6,285 nucleotides of DNA from Modestobacter sp. (GTDB lineage: Bacteria; Actinomycetota; Actinomycetes; Mycobacteriales; Geodermatophilaceae). The position numbers and the translations under genes were made by a program. Location: the NCBI GenBank assembly GCA_025963425.1, contig JAOPUQ010000353.1:1-6285 (forward strand), written 5' to 3'. Below the pieces are notes generated by a model. The model saw only the letters and a program-made list of their open reading frames with translations, was not told the origin of the DNA and searched no databases. Of the stretch, positions 1-6,285 are shown in pieces. Within the stretch, counting starts at the first letter, position 1, and each line of letters begins with the position of its first letter.

Positions 1-128
1 CCCTCACCCTCGTGGATCAAGCCCAGGAGGATGTGCTCGGTGCCGATGTAGTTGTGGTTGAGCATCCGGGCCTCTTCTTGAGCCAGGACGACCACCCGAC
101 GGGCTCGGTCGGTGAACCGTTCGAACAT
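1..128 (-). CDS. clpC: ATP-dependent Clp protease ATP-binding subunit ClpC (N-terminal fragment, cut by window edge)
   Basis: Only the first 42 codons are visible; the gene continues past the left edge. The translation begins MFERFTDRARRVVVLAQEEA and continues through LNHNYIGTEHILLGLIHEGEG. This is the start of the Clp_N repeat domain, which binds adaptors and substrates in the ClpC/MecB family. Family knowledge: ClpC is a cytosolic hexameric AAA+ unfoldase of about 830-850 residues that feeds proteins to ClpP and is usually essential in actinobacteria. The ATG start is well supported. AGAGGAGA (bases 137-144) lies 8 bases upstream, and the protein start matches the family exactly. The gene follows lsr2 after a 294-base gap that holds a hairpin and a possible promoter, so it is probably transcribed independently. 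The ATPase modules that separate ClpC from ClpB or ClpA are not visible, but this N-terminal sequence is typical of ClpC. Confidence 0.95.
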   Translation of the reverse strand, partial: MFERFTDRARRVVVLAQEEARMLNHNYIGTEHILLGLIHEGE

Positions 129-231
129 CTGCTGTATCTCCTCTGACCGGCTGGACCTGCTGTGCTCGTGCCCCCTCGCAGGGGACGGTGGACACCCGAC
201 GTTCGTCGGCGCGCTGGGCACCGGTCGCTCC

Positions 232-262
232 ACTGTAGTTCGCACCACCCGACTGGCGTCCA
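232..262 (-). promoter_or_regulatory. possible sigma70-type promoter for clpC
   Basis: Reading the minus strand, TACAGT (bases 232-237) resembles a -10 box. TGGACG (257-262) is a weak -35 candidate, with a 19-base spacer that is longer than ideal. Transcription would start near base 225 and give a leader of roughly 95 bases. That leader includes a small hairpin (CCGAC/GTCGG arms, 196-209) and the clpC ribosome-binding site. This is the best promoter-like match I see in the 294-base gap, but it rests on two short boxes in GC-rich DNA. Confidence 0.3.
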
Positions 263-368
263 CACAGGACTGCGCGGACGGCGAGTGGCTCGTCTGGTCC
301 AACTCCCGGCACACGGGTGCTGTTCCGACCCGGTTACGCCGACAGCGGACGACGTTCCGGGGAAGACA

Positions 369-407
369 CCGACGGCCCGGCTCCCCCGAGGGGGACCGGG
401 CCGTCGG
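369..407 (-). terminator. strong hairpin downstream of lsr2, likely transcription terminator
   Basis: A perfect 12-bp outer stem (CCGACGGCCCGG at 369-380, with its complement at 396-407) encloses a single-base bulge at 381. Inside that is a 5-bp C/G-rich stem closed by a four-base loop (387-390). It starts 15 bases after the lsr2 stop codon. In the transcript it is followed by UGUCUUCC, which is only a weak U-rich tail. Stem strength and position just after a gene with no other coding sequence nearby favour a terminator. Such U-poor hairpins are common at gene ends in high-GC actinobacteria. It should separate lsr2 from clpC. Confidence 0.75.
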
Positions 408-422
408 CGAGGTGGAGCTGGG

Positions 423-773
423 TCAGTGCGCGGCCTCGAAGGCCTCGACGACGCTGGCCGGGATGCGGCCGCGGTCGCTGACCTCGTGGCCGTTCTTGCG
501 GGCCCAGTCGCGGATCGCGCCGGCCTGCTCGCGGTCCATCCGGCCGCCGCCGGTGGCCTTGGAGCGACCGCCACCGGAGGCCCGGTTGCCGCGGCTGCTC
601 ACCTTGCGGGCGGCGGAGACGTACTTGCCGAGGACGTCGCGCATCTCGGAGGCGTTCTTCTCCGACAGGTCGATCTCGTACGTCGTCCCGTCGAGGGCGA
701 AGGTGACCGTCTCGTCAGCGGAGATGCTGTCGTCGAGGTCGTCGCTCAGGATCACCTGGACCTTGCGTGCCAT
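423..773 (-). CDS. lsr2: Lsr2-family nucleoid-associated DNA-bridging protein
   Basis: This 116-residue basic protein matches the Lsr2 family over its whole length; the mycobacterial protein is about 112 residues. The N-terminal part (about 1-60, with SADETVTFALDGTTYEIDLS at 18-37) is the dimerisation and oligomerisation domain. A Gly/Arg/Ser-rich linker follows (about 60-78). The C-terminal DNA-binding domain (about 79-116) carries RDWARKNGHEVSDRGRIP. Its R-G-R at 101-103 is the AT-hook-like element that enters the minor groove of AT-rich DNA. Family knowledge: Lsr2 is a functional analogue of H-NS; it bridges DNA and silences horizontally acquired AT-rich genes. The ATG start at 773 fits the family MARKV/MAKKV start and has AGGAG (784-788) 10 bases upstream. 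It sits between lysS and clpC, its usual actinobacterial position. The 141-base upstream gap and strong downstream hairpin suggest it is its own transcription unit. No key residue is missing. Confidence 0.97.
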   Translation of the reverse strand: MARKVQVILSDDLDDSISADETVTFALDGTTYEIDLSEKNASEMRDVLGKYVSAARKVSSRGNRASGGGRSKATGGGRMDREQAGAIRDWARKNGHEVSDRGRIPASVVEAFEAAH

Positions 774-810
774 TGTCTGCTCACTCCTGTTGCTGCGGGG
801 ATGTGGACCG

Positions 811-890
811 TGGGAATAACTGCCCCCGTGCGTTCCGGGTCCATTGCACCACAGGTCGCAGCAATTATGCGAATTCCGGGTGTATTCCCA
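811..890 (-). promoter_or_regulatory. lsr2 upstream region with short repeats and a possible -10 box
   Basis: The 141-base gap between lysS and lsr2 is more AT-rich than its surroundings and contains several short symmetrical elements. An 8-bp inverted repeat, TGGGAATA (811-818) and TATTCCCA (883-890), brackets the region. TTCCGGGT occurs twice in direct orientation (833-840 and 874-881). A TCGCA-N7-TGCGA dyad lies at 856-872. Within the dyad, the minus strand reads CATAAT (864-869), a good -10-like hexamer but without a convincing -35. A start there would give an lsr2 leader of roughly 80 bases. TGGACC/GGTCCA (804-809, 838-843) could form a leader stem. I infer the lsr2 promoter and possible operator sites lie here; no regulator is identified. 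Confidence 0.4.
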
Positions 891-896
891 GGTGAA

Positions 897-913
897 TCAC
901 CCCGAGTGGGTGA
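897..913 (-). terminator. small hairpin just after lysS, possible weak terminator
   Basis: TCACCC (897-902) and GGGTGA (908-913) form a 6-bp stem with a 5-base loop, starting one base beyond the lysS stop codon. There is no U-run after it in the minus-strand transcript. A second, mutually exclusive inverted repeat, GGTGA-A-TCACC at 891-901, shares one arm but has only a single-base centre. Position suggests an end-of-operon signal, but the stem is short and could be chance, so some readthrough into lsr2 is possible. Confidence 0.25.
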
Positions 914-914
914 G

Positions 915-2420
<1,506 letters not shown>

Positions 2421-2430
2421 GGTGAGCAGC

Positions 2431-3258
2431 CTACGGACGCCGTCCGCCGGCCTGACCACCCGCACCGGCGTGCCCGCTGGACTGGTGCCGCTCGAACGCC
2501 AGCCGCAGCCCGTGCACGGTGAGATCGGGCTCCCGTTCGGCGATCATGCGGCAGCTGTCCACCACCAGGCGGTGCAGCCCGCCGGTGGCCACCACCAGCG
2601 GCGCGGTGCCGAACTGTTCCAGCAGCTCGCCGGCGATCCGGCCGACGAGCCCGTCGACCAGCCCGGCGAAGCCCAGCACCAGCCCCGACTGCAGCGCGGC
2701 GACGGTGTTCTTGCCGATCGCCTGCGGGGGCACGGTGAGCTCGACCGAGCGCAGCTGGGCCGCCCGGGTGGCCAGCGCGTCCAGGCTGACCTCGACGCCG
2801 GGGGCCAGCGCCCCGCCGAGGAACTGACCGGCCGGTCCGACGGCGTCGACGTTCGTGGAGGTGCCGAAGTCCACGACGACGACCGGCCGGGCGCTGCCGT
2901 CGGAGGCGGTCCCGAAGAACTCGTGCGCGGCGAGGGCGGTGACCACCCGGTCGGCGCCGACCTCACGCGGGTTGTCGACGTGCAGCGGGACGCCGGTGCG
3001 GACACCCGGCCCGATGAGGGTCACCGGGACGGCGAGCCGGTCCAGCAGCTGGCGCAGCGCCGGCAGCAGCGCGGGCACGGTCGAGCAGGCGGATACGCCG
3101 GTGACCTCGGTGTCGCGGAGCAGCCCGCGCCAGAGCATGTGCAGCTCGTCGGCGGTGGCCCGCGGATGGGTGGTCACCCGCCAGCTGTCGACCCGGCGGT
3201 CGCCGGCGAAGGTGGCCAGCACGGTCTGGCTGTTCCCGACGTCCACGGTGAGCAGCAC
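2431..3258 (-). CDS. coaX: type III pantothenate kinase
   Basis: CoaX phosphorylates pantothenate to 4'-phosphopantothenate, the first step from pantothenate to coenzyme A, in the cytosol. The 275-residue protein has the acetate/sugar kinase-like fold signatures of type III enzymes. These are DVGNSQT (6-12) as the phosphate loop with Asp6, NPREVGADR (96-104), DFGTSTNVDAV (130-140), the GGALAPG loop (148-154), IGKNTVAALQSG (181-192) and ATGG (224-227). Asn136 sits where many relatives have Thr or Cys. The last 18 or so residues form a Gly/Ala/Arg-rich tail beyond the usual LRLAFER end and are probably disordered. The start is GTG, 3 bases after the nadC stop, with GGGAG (3268-3272) 9 bases upstream inside nadC. 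Its place in a panD-containing operon fits a CoA role. Some family members, such as Mycobacterium CoaX, are reported to lack kinase activity, so activity here is inferred. Confidence 0.94.
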   Translation of the reverse strand: MLLTVDVGNSQTVLATFAGDRRVDSWRVTTHPRATADELHMLWRGLLRDTEVTGVSACSTVPALLPALRQLLDRLAVPVTLIGPGVRTGVPLHVDNPREVGADRVVTALAAHEFFGTASDGSARPVVVVDFGTSTNVDAVGPAGQFLGGALAPGVEVSLDALATRAAQLRSVELTVPPQAIGKNTVAALQSGLVLGFAGLVDGLVGRIAGELLEQFGTAPLVVATGGLHRLVVDSCRMIAEREPDLTVHGLRLAFERHQSSGHAGAGGQAGGRRP

Positions 3259-3261
3259 GGG

Positions 3262-4173
3262 TCACTGCTCCCGCAGGTCCAGGGCGAGGTCCAGGATCGG
3301 CGCGGAGTGGGTGAGCGCCCCGACCGAGAGGTAGTCGACCCCGGTCTCGGCGACCGCCCGGGCCACGGCCAGGGTGAGCCCGCCGGTGGCCTCGAGCTCC
3401 ACCGCGCCGCCCACCTCGGCGACCACCGCCCGCAGCTGGTCGGGCGTCATGTTGTCGCAGAGCAGGAAGTCCGCGCCGGCGTCGACCGCCTCGCGGGCCT
3501 GCGTCACCTCGTCCACCTCGACCTGCACCGGCACCTGGGGCGCCCGCTCGCGCACCAGGGCCACCGCGGCGGCCACGGACCCGGCGGCCGCGACGTGGTT
3601 GTCCTTCACCATCGCCACGTCGTACAGCCCCATCCGCTTGTTCGACCCGCCGCCGCAGCGCACCGCGTACTTCTCCAGCGGGCGCAGGCCCGGCGTCGTC
3701 TTGCGGGTGTCCAGGACCGTCGCGCCGGTGCCGGCGACGGCGTCCACCCAGGCGCGGGTCGCGGTGGCGATGCCACTCGCCCGGCTGGCGATGTTCAGCG
3801 CGCTCCGCTCGGCGGCCAGCAGCGCGCGCACCGGGCCGGTGACGGTGAGCAGGACGTCGCCCCGCTCGACCCGGTCACCGTCGGCCGCGCCGGCGGTCAG
3901 CGTCGCGTCCGGCGCCAGCCGGGCGATCACCCGGGCGGCCAGCGGCAGGCCGGCCACCACACCGGGCTCGCGGGCGACCAGGTCCGCGGTGCCGACCTGG
4001 TCGGTCGGGACGGTGGCCGCGCTGGTCACGTCCAGGGCGACGGCCGCCGCCGGGTCGGCCGGCAGCGGCGTGCCGCCGGTGAGGTCCTCGGCGAGGGTGC
4101 GCTCGACCAGCTCGGCCACCCAGGCCTCGTCCAGTCCGGTGCCGGTCAGGTCGGTCGGGTCCGCGTCGCTCAC
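3262..4173 (-). CDS. nadC: nicotinate-nucleotide pyrophosphorylase (quinolinate phosphoribosyltransferase)
   Basis: NadC converts quinolinate and PRPP to nicotinate mononucleotide, CO2 and pyrophosphate, the entry of de novo NAD synthesis into the nucleotide pool. The 303-residue length is typical. The N-terminal open-faced sandwich domain covers about 1-125, followed by the alpha/beta barrel. Signatures are SALNIASRASGIAT (125-138), DTRKTTPGLRPLEKYAVR (155-172), GGGSNKRMGLYDVAMVKDNH (174-193), VEVD (218-221), LCDN (238-241), ELEATGG (259-265) and SVGALTHS (283-290). Lys179 replaces the His of the usual GGGxNHR motif. I chose the GTG at 4173 because it overlaps the nadB stop as GTGA and begins just before the first conserved helix. 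The frame stays open upstream to 4302, but that part is an Arg/Gly/Pro-rich shadow of nadB. Translation is probably coupled to nadB. Confidence 0.96.
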   Translation of the reverse strand: MSDADPTDLTGTGLDEAWVAELVERTLAEDLTGGTPLPADPAAAVALDVTSAATVPTDQVGTADLVAREPGVVAGLPLAARVIARLAPDATLTAGAADGDRVERGDVLLTVTGPVRALLAAERSALNIASRASGIATATRAWVDAVAGTGATVLDTRKTTPGLRPLEKYAVRCGGGSNKRMGLYDVAMVKDNHVAAAGSVAAAVALVRERAPQVPVQVEVDEVTQAREAVDAGADFLLCDNMTPDQLRAVVAEVGGAVELEATGGLTLAVARAVAETGVDYLSVGALTHSAPILDLALDLREQ

Positions 4174-5858
4174 CAGGTCACCGCCACCGGCTCGCCCACC
4201 GGGCGACGGGTCAGGCGCATCCCGCCGTCGGCGTCCAGCCGGACGTCCAGGTGCACGCGCCAGGCGTCCTCGGCGTCGGGGTGGTCCTCCCGCCAGTGAC
4301 ACCCCCGGGTCTCCCGCCGCTCCGCCGCGGCCGCGGTCAGCGCGGTGGCCACGGTGAGCAGGTCGGTCGCCTCCCAGCCGGCCACGCCGGGGGCGACGTC
4401 CCCGGCGTGGCCGGCCAGCTCGCCGAGCCGGTCGGCGGCCTCCGCCAGGCCCGCGCCGTTGCGCAGCGCACCCACCGAGGCCGACATGGTGCCGGTGAGC
4501 TCGCCCCGCACGGCCGGGGCCAGCAGCCCGGCCAGGGCCGCGGCCGCGGGGACGGCGGCGGAGGGGACCGGCAGCTCGCGGGCGAGGGCGGCGCCGATGC
4601 GCCCGGCGAAGACCAGCCCCTCGAGCAGGGAGTTCGACGCCAGCCGGTTGGCGCCGTGCACGCCGGTGCAGGCCACCTCGCCGCAGGCGTACAGGCCGGG
4701 CACCGTGGTGCGCCCGGCGAGGTCGGTGGCCAGCCCCCCGGAGGCGTAGTGGGCCGCCGGGGTCACCGGGACCAGGTCGGTGACCGGGTCGATGCCGGCC
4801 TCCCGGCAGCGGGCGACGATGGTCGGGAAGCGCGCGGCCAGGCCCGGCACCTCGCGGGCGTCGAGCCAGACGTGGTCCACGCCGTCGCGCAGCTGGACCC
4901 GGGTGATGGCCTTGGCGACCACGTCGCGCGGTGCCAGCTCGGCCAGCTCGTGCACCCCGGTCATGAACCGCTCCCCCGCGCCGTCCCGGAGCACCGCTCC
5001 CTCGCCGCGCAGCGCCTCGGACACCAGCGGCTGCTGGCCGCGGGCGTCGGGCCCCAGGTAGAGGGCCGTGGGGTGGAACTGGACGAACTCCAGGTCGGTG
5101 GCGACCGCGCCGGCGCGCAGGCCCAGGGCGACCCCGTCACCGGTGGAGACCGGCGGGTTCGTCGTCGCCGCGTACACCTGGCCCATCCCGCCGGTGGCCA
5201 GCACCACGGCGCGGGCGCGGATTGCGCCCACGCCGTCCGAACTGCCCTCTCCCAGCACGTGCAGGGTGACGCCGGCGGCCCGGCCGGCGGCGTCGGTCAG
5301 CAGGTCGAGCACCATCGCGTGCTCGACCAGCGTGATGCCCGGGTCGGCGGCGACCGCCTCCCGGAGGGCACGCTGCACCTCCGCGCCGGTGGCGTCGCCG
5401 CCGGCGTGCACGATCCGGTCGGTCGAGTGCCCGCCCTCCCGGGTGAGCAGCAGGGCGCCGGCGCCGTCCCGGTCGAAGGCGGCGCCCCAGCTGATCAGCT
5501 GGTGCAGGCGCTCCGGCCCCTCGGTGACCAGGGCGTGCACGGCCTCGGGGTCGCACAGCCCGACCCCGGCCACCTCGGTGTCCCGGGCGTGCGCGGCGGG
5601 GGTGTCGGCCTCGCCCAGCACGGCGGCGATGCCGCCCTGCGCCCAGCGCGTCGACCCGTCGTCAACCTGCACCTTGGTGACCACGGCGACCGACAGCCCG
5701 GCCGCCCGGGCGTGCAGGGCCACGCACAGCCCGGCGACGCCGGAGCCGACGACGCACACGTCGGCGGTGAGCTCCCAGCCCGGCGCGGGTGCGGCCAGGC
5801 GCAACGGCAGCCCGAGGGACCCCCTCGCAGAAATGGCCATTTCTGCGAGGCTGGTCAC
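4170..5858 (-). CDS. nadB: L-aspartate oxidase (FAD-dependent)
   Basis: NadB oxidises L-aspartate to iminoaspartate, which NadA condenses with dihydroxyacetone phosphate to quinolinate. From the GTG at 5858 it is 562 residues, slightly long for a family of about 520-560. Signatures in order are the Rossmann FAD loop VVGSGVAGL (36-44), STRWAQGGIAAV (69-80), EGGHSTDRIVHAGGDATGAE (141-160), ATGGMGQVYAATTNP (221-235), QFHPTAL (260-266), SEALRGEGA (280-288), ELAPRDVVAKAI (307-318), HYASGGLATD (370-379), GLYACGEVACTGVHGANRLA (388-407) and a C-terminal helical domain with RRETRGCHWREDHP (514-527). His262, Arg311, His370 and Arg405 fall in the conserved catalytic motifs. The GTG start overlaps the panD stop as GTGA, with no clear Shine-Dalgarno. 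An ATG at 5840 is an alternative start. Residues 3-12 (SLAEMAISAR) are encoded by a perfect palindrome. The partner gene nadA is not in the window. Confidence 0.95.
   Translation of the reverse strand: MTSLAEMAISARGSLGLPLRLAAPAPGWELTADVCVVGSGVAGLCVALHARAAGLSVAVVTKVQVDDGSTRWAQGGIAAVLGEADTPAAHARDTEVAGVGLCDPEAVHALVTEGPERLHQLISWGAAFDRDGAGALLLTREGGHSTDRIVHAGGDATGAEVQRALREAVAADPGITLVEHAMVLDLLTDAAGRAAGVTLHVLGEGSSDGVGAIRARAVVLATGGMGQVYAATTNPPVSTGDGVALGLRAGAVATDLEFVQFHPTALYLGPDARGQQPLVSEALRGEGAVLRDGAGERFMTGVHELAELAPRDVVAKAITRVQLRDGVDHVWLDAREVPGLAARFPTIVARCREAGIDPVTDLVPVTPAAHYASGGLATDLAGRTTVPGLYACGEVACTGVHGANRLASNSLLEGLVFAGRIGAALARELPVPSAAVPAAAALAGLLAPAVRGELTGTMSASVGALRNGAGLAEAADRLGELAGHAGDVAPGVAGWEATDLLTVATALTAAAAERRETRGCHWREDHPDAEDAWRVHLDVRLDADGGMRLTRRPVGEPVAVTW
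5813..5827 (-). repeat. small hairpin competing with the nadB palindrome
   Basis: CGAGGG (5813-5818) and CCCTCG (5822-5827) can pair across a 3-base loop. The second arm shares bases 5823-5827 with the distal arm of the 28-bp palindrome, so the two RNA structures exclude each other. The palindrome is much longer and should win on full-length RNA. This element may be a chance product of GC-rich sequence. Confidence 0.3.
5823..5850. repeat. perfect 28-bp palindrome within the start of nadB
   Basis: The left arm CCTCGCAGAAATGG (5823-5836) is followed directly by its exact reverse complement (5837-5850), with no spacer and no mismatch. Symmetry stops at both ends (5822 and 5851 do not pair). It begins 5 bases downstream of the nadB GTG start and also contains the alternative ATG (5838-5840). 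Its AGAAATGGCCATTTCT core is AT-richer than the coding DNA around it, as an inserted element would be. As RNA it would form a stem of about 12 bp with a small GGCC-centred loop. No U-run follows, so it is not a standard terminator. Possibilities are an interspersed repeat, a dimeric-protein binding site or an RNA control hairpin. No second copy occurs in this window. Confidence 0.9.
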
Positions 5859-6277
5859 CGAGCGGCGATGGTGTCGCCGCGGACCTGCCCGAGCACGCCC
5901 GGGGACGGCGCCGCCGGGTCACCGCCCAGCTCGACGATGCGGTTGTCGCCGTCGACGTGCACCACGCGCGGGATGTAACTCTTGGCCTCGGACTCGTCCA
6001 TCTGTCCGTAGCTGATCATGATCACCAGGTCGCCGGGGTGCACCAGGTGCGCGGCCGCGCCGTTGATCCCGATGACGCCGGTGCCCCGCTCGCCGGGGAT
6101 CACGTAGGTCTCCAGCCGGGCCCCGTTGGTGACGTCGACGATCGCCACCTGCTCCCCGGGCAGCAGGTCCGCGGCGTCCAGCAGGTCCTCGTCGACCGTG
6201 ACCGAGCCGACGTAGTGCTGGTCGGCCTGCGTGACGGTCGCCCGGTGGATCTTGCCGGTGAGCATCGTGCGCAGCAT
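5855..6277 (-). CDS. panD: aspartate 1-decarboxylase proenzyme
   Basis: PanD decarboxylates L-aspartate to beta-alanine, which is joined to pantoate to make pantothenate. It is a cytosolic tetramer made as an inactive proenzyme that self-cleaves between Gly24 and Ser25 in HYVGS (21-25), turning Ser25 into the pyruvoyl cofactor. From the ATG at 6277 it is 140 residues and starts with the canonical MLRTM. In this numbering Lys9, His11, Tyr22, Arg54, Thr57, Tyr58 and Asn72 all fall at the positions expected for catalysis and processing. NGAAAHLVHPGD (72-83) is also typical. Gln20 replaces the usual Leu in the ADLHY stretch just before the cleavage site. An ATG one codon earlier (6280) is equally open. 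If the preceding gene (panC by analogy) ended GTG-CTA-TGA at 6285-6277, it would overlap that ATG. The stop codon overlaps the nadB start, and the last codons form a hairpin. Confidence 0.96.
   Translation of the reverse strand: MLRTMLTGKIHRATVTQADQHYVGSVTVDEDLLDAADLLPGEQVAIVDVTNGARLETYVIPGERGTGVIGINGAAAHLVHPGDLVIMISYGQMDESEAKSYIPRVVHVDGDNRIVELGGDPAAPSPGVLGQVRGDTIAAR
5862..5880 (-). promoter_or_regulatory. hairpin in the last codons of panD covering the nadB ribosome-binding region
   Basis: GCGGCGA (5862-5868) and TCGCCGC (5874-5880) are perfect complements across a 5-base loop, giving a 7-bp GC-rich stem that ends 3 bases upstream of the nadB GTG. The stem occupies the place where a Shine-Dalgarno would lie, and none is recognisable. 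Ribosomes finishing panD would melt it, which would couple nadB translation to panD. It encodes panD residues near GDTIAA, so coding constraint alone could explain some of the symmetry. Confidence 0.5.
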
Positions 6278-6285
6278 CATAGCAC

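Noticed and set aside
171..181. An 11-base match (CCCCCTCGCAG) between the clpC leader and the left flank and arm of the nadB palindrome (5820-5830), possibly a second repeat copy
   Set aside because: The diagnostic AGAAATGG core is absent, and matches of this length between GC-rich stretches are expected by chance in 6 kb.
273..283. CGC-N5-GCG upstream of clpC resembling the core of a ClgR operator
   Set aside because: ClgR does control clp genes in actinobacteria, but the flanking and inner positions do not match the motif as I recall it. CGC-N5-GCG is frequent by chance in such GC-rich DNA.
4..312. A minus-strand open frame running from the clpC leader into clpC
   Set aside because: It reads clpC in the wrong frame, and the clpC start with its ribosome-binding site explains the region. 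It has no recognisable domain.
2421..2465. A longer lysS starting at the GTG at 2465
   Set aside because: It would overlap coaX by about 35 bases and add 15 residues not seen in LysS proteins. The GTG at 2420 gives a normal length and normal spacing.
4174..4302. The upstream in-frame extension of nadC to 4302
   Set aside because: The extra 43 residues are Arg/Gly/Pro-rich and lie wholly inside the nadB coding region in another frame. The GTG at 4173 overlapping the nadB stop is the natural start.
6277..6285. The end of an upstream gene (panC by analogy), reading GTG-CTA-TGA into the panD start
   Set aside because: Only three codons are visible, which cannot identify a gene. It is mentioned only as context for the panD start.

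Overview
The window is very GC-rich, with strong G/C preference at third codon positions, GTG starts and tightly packed genes. Gene content and protein sequences fit a high-GC Actinomycetota chromosome. A Geodermatophilaceae-like or related lineage is my guess from the overall look, and the window alone cannot prove it. All seven genes lie on the minus strand, so transcription runs from high to low coordinates.

In order of transcription: panD (aspartate 1-decarboxylase; its conserved start is 9 bases from the window edge), nadB (L-aspartate oxidase), nadC (quinolinate phosphoribosyltransferase), coaX (type III pantothenate kinase), lysS (class II lysyl-tRNA synthetase), lsr2 (nucleoid-associated silencer) and the first 42 codons of clpC (AAA+ unfoldase), which runs off the left edge. 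From memory, the panD-coaX-lysS-lsr2-clpC backbone is a conserved actinobacterial order (as in Mycobacterium), with nadB-nadC lying between panD and coaX here.

The first five genes form a compact cofactor operon. panD/nadB and nadB/nadC overlap by four bases (GTGA), nadC and coaX are 3 bases apart, and coaX and the preferred lysS start are 10 bases apart. PanD and NadB both consume L-aspartate, for CoA and NAD synthesis respectively. NadC finishes the quinolinate branch, and CoaX phosphorylates the pantothenate that PanD's beta-alanine feeds. nadA (quinolinate synthase) is not in the window.

lsr2 and clpC appear to be separate transcription units. A 141-base gap with several short repeats precedes lsr2. 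A strong hairpin follows the lsr2 stop, and a 294-base gap with a possible promoter and a good ribosome-binding site precedes clpC.

I found no undescribed defence, mobile or biosynthetic system; the genes are ordinary housekeeping genes. The most unusual signal is at the panD/nadB junction. A perfect 28-bp palindrome lies inside the first codons of nadB, and a second perfect hairpin lies just upstream, so the nadB GTG start sits in an 11-base gap between two stem-loops.
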